Assembly (NCBI GenBank): GCA_900555045.1
Contig: USJW01000001.1
Span: forward strand, 1-64,000
Length of the DNA: 64,000 nt
Source of the DNA: an uncultured Clostridium sp.
GTDB taxonomy: Bacteria > Bacillota > Clostridia > Lachnospirales > Lachnospiraceae
Direction of reading: 5' to 3'
Below are positions 15,531 to 25,109 of the stretch, piece by piece. A model generated the notes under the pieces. It ran no database searches. It had not been told where the DNA came from and worked only from the letters and a program-made list of their open reading frames with translations. Position numbers and translations under genes: made by a program. Numbering within the stretch: the first letter of the stretch is position 1; each line of letters begins with the position of its first letter.

Positions 15531-16991
15531 ATGAGCAAATATGAATATAAACGCAGAAAATCCCGCCGGCGCCGCAGCAGGTTTAACCGGCATTTTCCCA
15601 CCTTTATCGCCTTATTGCTGATTCTTGTGCTGCTTGGCGCGGCGATCTTTCTGGTGAGCCGCTTCGTGTTCCACAAAAAACCGGGACAGCCCTCCGTGAC
15701 GGAGGTGGTCGCCTCACCGGACTCCACTCCCCCGTCCGCCTCCACTCCTGAGGCCCCCACGGAACCTCAGCCGGACGAGATCGACCAGCTGATCGCTAAA
15801 GCCGACCGGCTGGCCGCGGGCTACGACTACGATGCCGCCATCGCCCTGGTGGAGGGCGACGAGAAAGCGGCTGCCGATCCCCGGGGCCAGGAGGCCGTGA
15901 AGGGCTATCAGGCCACCAGGGAGACGCTTGTGGCGGCGGACCCCCAGGAGATCACCCACATCTTCTTCCACACCCTGATCATGGACACCGCGAAGGCCTT
16001 TGACGGCGACGCGGACTCCAAGGGCTACAACTCGGTGATGACCACGAAGGACGAGTTTATCCGGATCTTAAACGAGATGTACAAGCGCGGCTACGTGTTG
16101 GTGCGGCTGCACGACGTGGCCTACGAGGAACCCGATGAGAACGGAACCCCCCACTTCGTCTACGGGAAGATCATGCTGCCCGAGGGCAAAAAGCCCTTCG
16201 TCATGTCCCAGGACGACGTGTGCTACTACGACTACATGCAGGACGACGGCTTCGCCACCCGCATGGTCATCGGCGAGGACGGCAAGCCCACCTGCGAGAT
16301 GACTCTGGACGACGGCACCGTCTCCACCGGCTCCTACGACTTAGTCCCCCTGCTGGAGGACTTCATCCAGGAGCACCCGGACTTCTCCTACCGGGGCGCC
16401 CGGGCCGTGATCGCGTTCACCGGCTACCAGGGTATTTTGGGATATCGCACCGCCTCCTCCTACAGCGACAGCCCCACCTACCAGGCGGACAGGGAAGCGG
16501 CGGCCAAGGTGGCCCAGTGCCTGCGGGACAACGGCTGGGAGCTGGCCTCCCACAGCTGGGGCCATCTGCACCTTGGCGTGTCCGACGACCCCCAAAAGGG
16601 AGAGAACGGCTTCGCGGTATCCGAGGAGCGCTTCCGCACGGACACGGACAAGTGGGAGGCGGAGGTGGAATCCTTAATCGGGCCCACGGACATCCTGATT
16701 TACCCCTTCGGCAACGATATCTCAAACTTCCGGCCCTACACCGAGGAGAATTCCCGGTTCACCTACCTGGAGTCCAAGGGCTTCCGCTACTTCTGCAACG
16801 TGGACGCCAGCAAGCCCTACTGGATGCAAAAGGGATCCAACTTCTTACGCATGGCCCGCCGCAACCTGGACGGCTACCGCCTGTACGAGGACATGATCCA
16901 GACGGATCCGGCCAAGAAGCGCTTGAGCGACCTCTTCGACGCCAAGGACATTTTCGACGCTACAAGGCCCACTCCGGTCACCTGGTATTAA
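15531..16991 (+). CDS. Membrane-anchored polysaccharide deacetylase
   Basis: A 486-residue protein. A very basic N terminus (KRRKSRRRRSRF) precedes one transmembrane segment (about 25-46), then a Pro/Ser/Thr-rich stalk. The extracellular part is a NodB-type deacetylase: SQDDVCYYDYM holds the paired aspartates, and ASHSWGH (around residue 340) the metal-binding HxxxH. DILIYPFGND follows. It probably removes acetyl groups from a cell-wall or surface glycan. It is followed by a strong terminator, so it is monocistronic. Confidence 0.87.
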   Translation: MSKYEYKRRKSRRRRSRFNRHFPTFIALLLILVLLGAAIFLVSRFVFHKKPGQPSVTEVVASPDSTPPSASTPEAPTEPQPDEIDQLIAKADRLAAGYDYDAAIALVEGDEKAAADPRGQEAVKGYQATRETLVAADPQEITHIFFHTLIMDTAKAFDGDADSKGYNSVMTTKDEFIRILNEMYKRGYVLVRLHDVAYEEPDENGTPHFVYGKIMLPEGKKPFVMSQDDVCYYDYMQDDGFATRMVIGEDGKPTCEMTLDDGTVSTGSYDLVPLLEDFIQEHPDFSYRGARAVIAFTGYQGILGYRTASSYSDSPTYQADREAAAKVAQCLRDNGWELASHSWGHLHLGVSDDPQKGENGFAVSEERFRTDTDKWEAEVESLIGPTDILIYPFGNDISNFRPYTEENSRFTYLESKGFRYFCNVDASKPYWMQKGSNFLRMARRNLDGYRLYEDMIQTDPAKKRLSDLFDAKDIFDATRPTPVTWY

Positions 16992-17011
16992 TCCAATTGC
17001 CTCAAACCTGG

Positions 17012-17047
17012 CAGGGGACAGACAAAAATGTCTGCCCCCTGTTTTTT
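17012..17047 (+). terminator. Intrinsic terminator after the deacetylase gene
   Basis: CAGGGG-ACAGACA-AAAA-TGTCTG-CCCCCTG folds as a long GC-rich hairpin followed by six T, 20 bp beyond the stop. Confidence 0.9.
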
Positions 17048-17164
17048 CGTGCGCTCAAGCGCCTGGGCCCACAGGCGAATGTGGCCCGAAAGTAGAACCG
17101 TTTAAATCCCCTTTCATATAATAAATCAAGCAAATGATTTCTGATACTGAAAGGAGCTTCCCCT

Positions 17165-17932
17165 ATGATTCCCAAACTGGAAGTGAGCGGGGTCAGCTAT
17201 TCTTATCACTCGTTAGATGGTGAGACGCTGGCCCTTTCTGATATATCCTTCACCGCAGACACCGGTGAATTTCTCGCCATCGTGGGACCTTCCGGCTGCG
17301 GAAAGTCCACACTGCTCACCATGCTGTGCGGCCTGACCTCACCCGACTCGGGCACAATCCTTCTGGATGGCAAACCGCTAAACCGGGATGCCTCCGCCAT
17401 CGGCTACATGCTGCAGAAGGATCACCTGTTCGAATGGCGCACCATATTTTCGAATGTATCACTGGGCCTTGAAATTCAAAAGCGGTTGGACGAACCTGCC
17501 AAGCGTGAGCTTCAGGCCATGATCAATACCTACGGCCTGGGCGGCTTTGAGAACGCCCACCCATCGGAGCTGTCCGGCGGTATGCGCCAGAGAGCCGCCT
17601 TAATCCGCACACTGGCCCTAAAGCCGGACCTCCTGCTGCTCGACGAGCCCTTCTCCGCCCTGGATTACCAGACCCGGCTGTCCGTGTGCGACGACATCAG
17701 CTCCATCATCCGCCAGACCCACAAGACGGCCATCCTGGTCACCCACGACCTGTCCGAGGCCATCTCCGTGGCGGACCGGATTGTGGTTCTGTCCTCCCGC
17801 CCCGGCCGCGTGAAGGCAATTCTGACCATCACGTTCGCGGACGGGTGTACACGCCCTCTGGACCGGCGCAACAGCCCGGAGTTTTCCAATTATTTCAATC
17901 TGGTATGGAAGGAGCTGAAAGAAAATGACTGA
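17165..17932 (+). CDS. NitT/TauT-type ABC transporter ATP-binding protein
   Basis: A 255-residue ATPase with Walker A GPSGCGKST (about 40-48), signature LSGGMRQRAA, Walker B LLLLDEPFSALD and switch histidine in VTHDLSEA. The sequence around MLQKDHLFEWRTIFSNV matches the nitrate/sulfonate/taurine/thiamine-precursor importer family. AAGGAGC precedes the ATG; a consensus TATAAT is at 17117-17122 without a clear -35. It overlaps the permease gene by 8 bp. No substrate-binding protein gene is adjacent. Confidence 0.9.
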   Translation: MIPKLEVSGVSYSYHSLDGETLALSDISFTADTGEFLAIVGPSGCGKSTLLTMLCGLTSPDSGTILLDGKPLNRDASAIGYMLQKDHLFEWRTIFSNVSLGLEIQKRLDEPAKRELQAMINTYGLGGFENAHPSELSGGMRQRAALIRTLALKPDLLLLDEPFSALDYQTRLSVCDDISSIIRQTHKTAILVTHDLSEAISVADRIVVLSSRPGRVKAILTITFADGCTRPLDRRNSPEFSNYFNLVWKELKEND

Positions 17933-18722
17933 GCTTCGCCCCTCTCTGGCCCAACAGGAATTTATCGCAAAAGAAATCCGCCACCGCAGGCAGGTGGTCA
18001 TCATCCGCACCATGCTCCTGGTCCTCTTACTTGCCCTCTGGGAGCTGGCCGCGGACTTCGGCTGGATCAACAGCTTTATCTTCAGCAGCCCCTCCATGAT
18101 CGCGGGCTGTATCCTAGACATGGCAAAGGACGGGAGCCTGTTTGTGCACACCGGCGTCACGCTGCTGGAGACCGTGGTCAGCTTCGGCCTGGTGGTGGCT
18201 GTGGGCCTGGCGGTCGCCCTGTTACTCTGGTGCAGCCGCAGCCTGTCGGAAATCTTAGAGCCCTTCCTGGTGATGCTAAACAGCCTGCCGAAATCGGCCC
18301 TGGCCCCGCTACTCATCGTCTGGCTGGGCAACAACATGCGCACCATCATCGTGGCCGCCATCTCTGTGGCCCTGTTCGGCTCCATCCTGACGCTGCACAC
18401 CGGCTTCTCCCAGATGGACGGGGAGCAGGTGAAGCTAATCTACTCCCTGGGCGGCAGCAGAAAGGATGTGCTCCTTAAGGTCATGCTGCCCGGCTCCCTG
18501 CCCCTGATCATCAGCAACATGAAGGTCAACATCGGGCTGTGCCTGGTGGGCGTCATCATCGGCGAGTTCCTCTCCGCCCGCGCCGGCCTCGGCTATCTGA
18601 TCACCTACGGCAGCCAGGTCTTCGCCATGACCATGGTGGTGACCGCCATCGTGGTGCTGCTCCTGATGTCCGTGGTGCTGTACCAGGCAATCGCTCTGAT
18701 TGAGAAACACTTTATCCGCTGA
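17925..18722 (+). CDS. NitT/TauT-type ABC transporter permease
   Basis: A 265-residue inner-membrane protein with about six hydrophobic segments. It has a binding-protein-dependent transport motif in the loop EQVKLIYSLGGSRKDVLLKVMLPGSLPLI, the EAA loop that contacts the ATPase. The start overlaps the ATPase gene stop, so the two are translationally coupled. The missing solute-binding partner leaves the substrate unknown. Confidence 0.9.
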   Translation: MTELRPSLAQQEFIAKEIRHRRQVVIIRTMLLVLLLALWELAADFGWINSFIFSSPSMIAGCILDMAKDGSLFVHTGVTLLETVVSFGLVVAVGLAVALLLWCSRSLSEILEPFLVMLNSLPKSALAPLLIVWLGNNMRTIIVAAISVALFGSILTLHTGFSQMDGEQVKLIYSLGGSRKDVLLKVMLPGSLPLIISNMKVNIGLCLVGVIIGEFLSARAGLGYLITYGSQVFAMTMVVTAIVVLLLMSVVLYQAIALIEKHFIR

Positions 18723-18779
18723 TCCTTGCAGGGCGGCGCCCTCGAGCATTGACGCAAAAAACGACTTTATTGGCAATAT

Positions 18780-18806
18780 GAGAGGCGGCAAAAATTGCCG
18801 CCTCTC
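18780..18806. terminator. Hairpin terminator between permease and sensor-kinase remnant
   Basis: GAGAGGCGGCA / TGCCGCCTCTC is a perfect 11-bp stem with an AAAAT loop. It lies between two convergent units and may act both ways; the T-rich tail is weak on either strand. Confidence 0.6.
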
Positions 18807-18818
18807 CACGCGCTTATT

Positions 18819-20232
18819 TTATTGGATACAATGTCCGTCCGCCTCACCTTCACCCTTCCGCGCCGCCAACACCCTTCCATAAGCCTTGCGGATCGCCTCC
18901 AGCGACACCGGCTTGCCGATGTGGCCGTCCATGCCGGCCGTAAGAGCCTTCTTAACGTCCTCCGCAAAGGTGTTGGCTGTGATGGCGATGACCGGGATCG
19001 TGGCTGCGTCCGGACGGGCAAGCGCCCGTATATTCCGGCAGGCCTCATACCCGCCCATAACCGGCATCTGCACGTCCATCAGGACGGCCGCGTACGTTCC
19101 CGGCTGCGAGGCCGAAAACAGCTCCACCGCCGTCTGCCTGTTGTCCGCCATGTCCACCTGCACTCCATCGTACTCCAAAATGCTTCGGATAATCTCCTGG
19201 TTCACCAGATTGTCCTCGGCCACCAGCATCTTAAGCCCTCCAAGGCTCACCTGGCCGTCCGCGCAGCCTCCAGAGCCGCGCGCAGGGCTCTCCGGTCCTC
19301 AATCCGGCGGAAGATATTCTTGTTCATAATGAACGCATAATTTCTGCCCTCCAGCGCGGAAAACACCAGCGAGCACTCATACCACACTTCCTCTTTTCCA
19401 ACATGTATACAGTATTCCATACTGTCGGGCAGCTCATTTCTCCGGAAGTCCCGCACAAGCCGCTCTGCCTCCAGAAACGCGCAGAACTCCTCCGCATAGT
19501 CCCGGCCGATAAATCGGTAGCAAAATTCTCTCAAAGCCCGCCTATAGTCTCCCCCTGAGAATACATTCAGCCCCTCGGGGACCTCCTTGTATACCTCCTG
19601 GCGGCACTGCAGGCTGTCCAAATCCAGAATAATCTGAAAATCATACTCCCGCGTCGTGATCTCGGAGAGGCGCTTTTCCCTTGCCCGGGCGTCCTGCTCC
19701 ATCTTCTCCCTGATTTTTTTGAGACGCGCCTGCAGCGCCTCCATGGAGATCACTGTCAGGATATGCCAGTCCGGCTCCGACGCGGTTTGCCGCGAGTGTG
19801 GCATAGACGCCGTCGTCCTTAATGCTTAGCAGCTCTGAGCTGGGGCTTCGGATCAGCCAGGAGCCGTCCTCAGAGTCAAACAGATACGCCCGCCCTTCTC
19901 CGCCCTGAAACGCAAAGATCTCATCCGAATAGTAGTCCTGGAGCACCACCTCGGCGTAGAGTGTTCCACGGTTCTCCCCTTCCCTGTTTACAGGAACCTT
20001 GAGAACCGAGTGCACATATCCCGACTCATCCCTGTAGGAAAACAAATCTTCCTATTTTCTTTGAACACATAGCGGTTCCCCTCTCATTCTCTCTCACCGG
20101 CCGCCGGCCCCTGCTCTCATTTAGGAGTCCCGGCGGATCCTTTGACGCTCTCGTTCTCTGGTCCGGCAGCGCGTTTATCTCCTGCGCGGTCTGATTCAGC
20201 AGAGGGACATACCTCCTGGAGAATGCCCTCAC
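18819..20232 (-). pseudogene. Decayed hybrid sensor histidine kinase
   Basis: Read from right to left, pieces of one multidomain sensor appear in different frames. They are: RRYVPLLNQTAQEINALPD; then RYVFKEN; then SYRDESGYVHSVLKVPV..YLFDSEDGSWLI (Cache-like extracellular sensor); then DWHILTVISMEAL and a coiled coil with a PAS-like domain. They end at RALRAALEAARTAR, just where HisKA should begin. HisKA and the ATPase domain are missing. In another frame the C-terminal receiver follows (KMLVAEDNLVNQEI, LMDVQMPVMGG, ITANTFAED). The junction is a stop/GTG overlap with no ribosome site. At least three frameshifts plus an internal deletion imply a dead gene; the 143-residue receiver alone could still be made. 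Confidence 0.8.
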
Positions 20233-20234
20233 AA

Positions 20235-20267
20235 AATGCGGCCGCCCTCTATCTGGACGGCCGCATT
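20235..20267 (-). terminator. Intrinsic terminator at the end of the che-MATE operon
   Basis: A 9-10-bp stem (ATGCGGCCG / CGGCCGCAT) with a 13-nt loop is followed on the minus strand by TTTTG, 17 bp past the MATE stop codon. Confidence 0.7.
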
Positions 20268-20283
20268 GGTTTTGCGATAAAAA

Positions 20284-21660
20284 TCAAACTTCCCTTGCCT
20301 CCTTCGGAAGCCAATCCACCTTCAAATAGTAGATCAGCATGCCGATGGCACAGATAACCCACGTGATCGGCCATCCGGCGAGCACCACCATCAGGCTGTT
20401 CGTCATCGGGACCGCGATCATCAGGTAGAGCTGGCGCAACCCCACAAAGCAGCCCAGCATAAAGTACATGGGCACCTTGGAGAGTCCCGCGCCGCGCAGT
20501 GCCCCGTTTAGGATCTGCACCACCGGCAGCACGATATAGGCGCTGGCGAACATGCGCAGCATGGAGGTTCCGGTGGTGATCACCGCCTGGTCGCTGGTGA
20601 AAATGCCGATCATGAACGATGCGCCGAAGAACATGCCGATGGAGCCCGCCAGTATAATGAGAGAGCTCATCAGCCACGCGGCCATGATCCCCCGCTTCAC
20701 CCGCCTGTATTTTTTCGCCCCGATGTTCTGTCCCACAAAGGTGGTGATTGCCATGTTAAAGCTCTGGAGCGGCAGCTGTAAAAAACCGTCCACGCGGATC
20801 GTGGCGGAATAGCTGGCGATGGCGATGGTGCCGAACCGGTTGATGTAGGACTGAACGATCACGTTGGAGAAGGACGTGATGCTCTGCTGAAGAGCGGCCG
20901 GAAAGCCGATGGAGATGATTCGGCTGACCATCCTGCGGTGAAGGCGGATTTTTTTAAGCTCCACCCGGTACCCCTCCCGCGACCTCATAAGCTTCCCCAT
21001 GACCATAAATGAGCTGACCGCCTGGGCGATGATAGTGGCGATGGCTACCCCCGCGATCCCCATGTGAAACCCGCAGACAAACAAAAAATCCAGAATAATG
21101 TTCACCACACAGGCCACAGCCAGGTAGATGAGCGGGTGTCTGGAATCCCCCACCGCCCTCAGGATGCCGGCTCCCATATTGTAGAACAGCGAGAAGGTGA
21201 TTCCGCCGAAGTAGATCATCAGATATAAGGACGAGTGGGGCAGAACCTCCGGCGGCACGCCGATGGCGCTTAGAAGTGGTCCCGTAAAGGCAAGCCCCGC
21301 CGCCGTAAACGCCACGCTTAAGACTCCCGTGAGCGCCAGTGCGCTGTGAATTGCCCGGCTCATGTTCTCCGTGCTCTTCGCCCCATAGTACTGGGAGATC
21401 ACCACTCCGGCGCCTGTGGAAAGGCCCATAAAAAATCCTACCAGCATGTTGATCACCGAAGCCGACGCGCCCACCGCCGCCAGCGCGCCGGTGTCCACGA
21501 AGTTTCCCACCACGTAAGAATCCACCGTATTGTACAGCTGCTGGAAAAAATTTCCGATCAGCAGGGGAATGGAGAACCACAGAATGGACCGGAATATACC
21601 GCCCTCAATCATGTCCGCCTTTCCCTGCTTAAACGCCCCCTCTTGTCTCACTGTCTCCAT
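20284..21660 (-). CDS. MATE-family multidrug/cation antiporter (1 of 3)
   Basis: A 458-residue integral membrane protein with about 12 hydrophobic segments. It begins in the usual way for the DinF/NorM-like MATE group (FRSILWFSIPLLIGNFFQQLYNTVDSYVVGNF). The internal repeat is visible as the second PAALQQSITSFSNVIVQSYINRFG half. Its start is 5 bp after the cheW stop and lacks a clear site of its own; an internal ATG at 21612 has AAGG upstream. It is therefore the last gene of the chemosensory operon, an unusual position for an efflux pump. Confidence 0.9.
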   Translation of the reverse strand: METVRQEGAFKQGKADMIEGGIFRSILWFSIPLLIGNFFQQLYNTVDSYVVGNFVDTGALAAVGASASVINMLVGFFMGLSTGAGVVISQYYGAKSTENMSRAIHSALALTGVLSVAFTAAGLAFTGPLLSAIGVPPEVLPHSSLYLMIYFGGITFSLFYNMGAGILRAVGDSRHPLIYLAVACVVNIILDFLFVCGFHMGIAGVAIATIIAQAVSSFMVMGKLMRSREGYRVELKKIRLHRRMVSRIISIGFPAALQQSITSFSNVIVQSYINRFGTIAIASYSATIRVDGFLQLPLQSFNMAITTFVGQNIGAKKYRRVKRGIMAAWLMSSLIILAGSIGMFFGASFMIGIFTSDQAVITTGTSMLRMFASAYIVLPVVQILNGALRGAGLSKVPMYFMLGCFVGLRQLYLMIAVPMTNSLMVVLAGWPITWVICAIGMLIYYLKVDWLPKEAREV

Positions 21661-21665
21661 TGTAA

Positions 21666-22100
21666 CTAATACACCACCATTCCAGATACTGTCGCTTCTA
21701 AGTCAATCACAAATGTCAGCCCTTGTTCCGTCTGATAAATTTCCTTTTCTTTCCAGATTTCCCGGTTTTCCGCCTCCGGCGGGTTTTCCACCCGGCTGGC
21801 CGCGCCTGCCGGAATCATGTACGGCTCCGACGGGATCATCACGCCCATCCGGTACTCCCCGCACCGAATCACCAACAGGATGACGCGGTTCTTTTTTCCG
21901 CTCTCCTCAGGCTTCTCCAGGCACACCACCGGGAGAATGTCCCCCCGGTAGTTGAATACACCCGCGAAATGCGGCGGAAGGCAGGGGATCTTCGATATCA
22001 CGATGTCAAAGCAGATCTCCTCCACCGAGGAGATGTCCACCGCATAATTGCGGCCGCTGCAGGCGATTCCCAGCAGCTCCTGCTCATTATACGCCTCCAT
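21666..22100 (-). CDS. cheW: CheW-like chemotaxis adaptor
   Basis: A 144-residue protein with a single CheW-like domain: LGIACSGRNYAVDISSVEEICF, then PCLPPHFAGVFNYRGDILPVVCLE, the conserved region that docks receptors and CheA P5. The start ATG has AGGAGGG 5 bases upstream inside the end of cheA, giving a 14-bp overlap. It couples the MCP to CheA in the array encoded just upstream. The C terminus (TFVIDLEATVSGMVVY) is ordinary for the family. Confidence 0.87.
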   Translation of the reverse strand: MEAYNEQELLGIACSGRNYAVDISSVEEICFDIVISKIPCLPPHFAGVFNYRGDILPVVCLEKPEESGKKNRVILLVIRCGEYRMGVMIPSEPYMIPAGAASRVENPPEAENREIWKEKEIYQTEQGLTFVIDLEATVSGMVVY

Positions 22101-24096
22101 ACTTTCCCTCCTTCTCGTACCGGCCAATCAGGATCTCCGTGTCCAGCGCGGCGCAGATGGTTCCGTCTCCCATGATGCTGCACCCGTTGACGCCGGTGTT
22201 TCGCCGGAAATCGATTCCGAACAGAGTCGGCAGCTGTTTGATCACAATCCGCTTCTGCTCGTAGAGGTAGTCCGCCAGGATACAGCCCTCCTTCGTCTTC
22301 CCGCACACGTACACCACCAGGGAAGATTCCGGAGTCTCGCCCTCCAGACCATAAAATTTGCGCAGATCGATCAGGGGAATCATCCGATCCTCGAACAGGA
22401 TATAGTCGCGGTCCCCGATCCTGCGCACGCGATCGCCGCAGCCCCCATATCCCATGAACTGATAGACGTGGCGGGCGGGCAGGGAAAACCGGTAGTCTCC
22501 CACCCGGAAGCGGATGCACTCCATGTTCGCCAGCGTCAGCGGCATGGACAGCGTAAAGCAGCTTCCCTTGCCCTGCTCGCTCTGAATGTAGATATTTCCG
22601 CCCGCGTTCTCCAGGATCGTCTTCACCACGTCCAACCCCACGCCGCGCCCCGAGTACTCCGTCACCGTGTCGCAGGTGGTAAAGCCCGGGGTCAGGATCA
22701 GGTTCATGGTCTCCTTGTCGTCGTAGGTCTCCTCCGGGCGCACAAACATTTTTCTCTCTCTGGCCCGCTGGCGCACCCGCTCCAGGTCGATCCCGCATCC
22801 ATCGTCCTCCAGGGACACGATCAGCTCGCCCACCGTGCTCTCCACCGTGAACGTGATCTTTCCCTTTCGCTCCTTGCCCGCCTTCAGACGCTCCTCCGGC
22901 GACTCGATCCCGTGGTCCACGGCGTTTCGCAGGATGTGCATCAGGGACTCAGAGATGTAGTCCACAACCCCCGTGTCCGCCTCGATATCCCCGCAGTTCA
23001 CCACCAGCTCCGCCTCTTTTTTCTGGTCCCGGCAGATGTCCCGCAGAATCCGGCGCAGCTTCGGCACGATGCGCTCCACCGGCACCATGCGCATCTCCAT
23101 CACCGTCCGCTCCACCTGGGTCACCAGGCGGTTGATCTGGTGGGCGGTTCCCTCCCTTACGTCCAGGAGGCCGCCGCGCTTCAGCTCCTCGTCCAAAATG
23201 AGCAGCTGGATCATCAGCTCCCCGGACAGCGTCTGCAGCTGGTCCAGGCGGTCGGTGCGCACGCTCAAGAACTCCGCCTCCCGGCTCTCCTGAGGGGGAG
23301 CTGCCGGCTTCTGCCCGGCTTCGCTCCCAGGCGTAGGTCCGGCTCCCGCCACCGGCGTGTCCGACACCACCTGGCAGCCTGCCACAAACAGGCCGCTTTT
23401 AAGCGACTCCAGCACCTCTTCCTTCTGCGCAGAGTCAAAGCGAATAAACACTCCGTTTTTCCCGATGTACTCCGCGCTCTGGCCGGACCGCTCTAAGTCT
23501 GTCGGGTACGTCTCCACCTCCCGGCACATGCCGGTGATCTGGCGCACCAGCATGAACGCGCGGATATTTTCCATCCGGCAGTCCTCCTCCAGGCGCAGGC
23601 GCACCACTGTGCCGCCCTTTTTGAGGAATTCCTCCGGAGCGTTTTCCTCCGCCGGAGCGTTTTCCTCCGCTGTGTCCTCCTCGCCGCTTGCGCGCTTTAA
23701 GAACACCTCCGTCTGCGCCTCCAGCTTCTCCGTCCCGGCTGGCTGGTAATCCTGGCGCGTCATGCGCTCCAGCTCCTTCTCCACAAAGTCCGAGGCCTCA
23801 AACAGCAGGTCAAACAGCTCCGGCTCCGCGTGTTCAATGCGGCCGCACTTTTCCCTGTAAAAGGCGAATAGGTCCTCCAGCTTGTGGGCCAGCACGGACA
23901 GGCCGTTTAACCCCATCATGGCGGAGGAGCTCTTGATGGTGTGCATCACCCGGAAGCAGTTGTGGATGTTCTCCTCCGAGAACACGTTGTCCTTCTCCGC
24001 CTCCAGAAGGACCGCCTCGAGCTGTCCGATCAGCTGGCGCGTCTCCACCAGATAGACGTCTAGCATTTCTTCTGCATCTGAATCAAAATAGCCCAT
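22087..24096 (-). CDS. cheA: CheA chemotaxis histidine kinase
   Basis: A 669-residue kinase with the P1 phosphotransfer domain first (HTIKSSS, phospho-acceptor H52). A P2-like regulator-binding domain follows (about 150-250). The P3 dimerisation region (LSVRTDRLDQLQTLSGELMIQ) comes next, then the P4 ATPase with N box (LRNAVDHGIESPEERL) and G boxes (DDGCGID, GRGVGLDVV). A CheW-like P5 domain ends the protein. All domains needed for signalling are intact. It lies between the receiver-GGDEF gene (12-bp gap) and overlapping cheW. Confidence 0.93.
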   Translation of the reverse strand: MGYFDSDAEEMLDVYLVETRQLIGQLEAVLLEAEKDNVFSEENIHNCFRVMHTIKSSSAMMGLNGLSVLAHKLEDLFAFYREKCGRIEHAEPELFDLLFEASDFVEKELERMTRQDYQPAGTEKLEAQTEVFLKRASGEEDTAEENAPAEENAPEEFLKKGGTVVRLRLEEDCRMENIRAFMLVRQITGMCREVETYPTDLERSGQSAEYIGKNGVFIRFDSAQKEEVLESLKSGLFVAGCQVVSDTPVAGAGPTPGSEAGQKPAAPPQESREAEFLSVRTDRLDQLQTLSGELMIQLLILDEELKRGGLLDVREGTAHQINRLVTQVERTVMEMRMVPVERIVPKLRRILRDICRDQKKEAELVVNCGDIEADTGVVDYISESLMHILRNAVDHGIESPEERLKAGKERKGKITFTVESTVGELIVSLEDDGCGIDLERVRQRARERKMFVRPEETYDDKETMNLILTPGFTTCDTVTEYSGRGVGLDVVKTILENAGGNIYIQSEQGKGSCFTLSMPLTLANMECIRFRVGDYRFSLPARHVYQFMGYGGCGDRVRRIGDRDYILFEDRMIPLIDLRKFYGLEGETPESSLVVYVCGKTKEGCILADYLYEQKRIVIKQLPTLFGIDFRRNTGVNGCSIMGDGTICAALDTEILIGRYEKEGKYGGV

Positions 24097-24108
24097 GTCT
24101 CTCCCCGC

Positions 24109-25053
24109 TTACTGCTGGATCTGCTCGTACCAGACGCTGCGGTTTTTCCCATTTCGCTTTCCGTGGTACAGGGCCATGTCCGCACAGTTGATGCTCTCCT
24201 CGATCCCTTCCGAATCCTGGTAGGCGTGAAGCCCCAGGGTCAGCGTGCAGCCGAACTCCACATCCTGGTGGAAAATCCGGAAACCTTCCACTTCCCTTCG
24301 GATCTTTTCGCTGATATCATACGCCTCACCCTCGGTCACATCGAACAGGACCACAAGGAATTCCTCGCCGCCCCACCGGACTACCCGGTGTCCCCTGCAG
24401 ATTCCCTCCAGGATATTGGCGATACAGACAAGAGCCATATCCCCGGCCTCATGGCCGTATGTATCGTTGATCTTCTTGAAATCGTCGATGTCCGCCAGGA
24501 TCATCACGTTCCTTCCCGCTTCCCTGCGGATCCCGCGGATGTCCTCCAGGAGATCCCCCACCACATACCTGCGGTTGTAGAGACCCGTGAGCCCATCGCG
24601 AAACGCCATGTAATTGAGCTTCTCCATGTTGGAGCGGAGTTCCCGGTTCTGCCGGTTTAGCTCGTCCTTCTGGCGCTTCAGCTGAAGGTGGGTCATAACC
24701 CGGGACTGCAGCTCCCCCTTCACAAAGGGCTTTTTGATATAATCACAGGCGCCCATGGCGAAGCCCTTCACCACGTCCTCGTCCTTGTCCTTGGACGTCA
24801 GGAATATAATCACCGTCTCCCTCTGTCCGACGGCCTTCAGCTTGTCAAACAGATCGTAGCCGTTGGTGTCCGGCAGCACCACATCCAGCAAAATCAGATC
24901 CGGCTGGTACTGCTGCACCAGATCCACCGCCTCCTTCCCGTCATGCGCCTCACAGATAAAGGACACCTGATCCCTAAGTGCGGATTTAATCTGCTCGCAG
25001 ATCAATATGCTGTCATCCACTACCATCACAATCTGCCCGCTATTCGTCTCCAT
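24109..25053 (-). CDS. Receiver-GGDEF response regulator (diguanylate cyclase)
   Basis: A 314-residue protein. The N-terminal CheY-like receiver has VVDDS at 11-15, phospho-acceptor D57 (LILLDVVLPD) and IKKPF. A coiled coil leads to a GGDEF domain with the active-site motif WGGEEF (about 226-231), expected to make cyclic di-GMP. The product-inhibition I-site RxxD is not present: the aligned residues are C-R-G-H. AGG-rich sequence (GGAGG) lies 8 bases before the ATG. Placed between cheA and the MCP gene, it is the likely output partner of CheA, linking chemosensing to c-di-GMP. Confidence 0.9.
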   Translation of the reverse strand: METNSGQIVMVVDDSILICEQIKSALRDQVSFICEAHDGKEAVDLVQQYQPDLILLDVVLPDTNGYDLFDKLKAVGQRETVIIFLTSKDKDEDVVKGFAMGACDYIKKPFVKGELQSRVMTHLQLKRQKDELNRQNRELRSNMEKLNYMAFRDGLTGLYNRRYVVGDLLEDIRGIRREAGRNVMILADIDDFKKINDTYGHEAGDMALVCIANILEGICRGHRVVRWGGEEFLVVLFDVTEGEAYDISEKIRREVEGFRIFHQDVEFGCTLTLGLHAYQDSEGIEESINCADMALYHGKRNGKNRSVWYEQIQQ

Positions 25054-25109
25054 CGCAAAACCTCCATTTATCCCTGCAAGTGCCGCTCCCAATCAAGCCT
25101 CCGGCCAGC

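Noticed and set aside
22048..23496. 482-codon plus-strand open frame opposite cheA
   Set aside because: cheA is complete with all domains; the antisense frame has His/Leu/Arg-rich composition typical of shadows.
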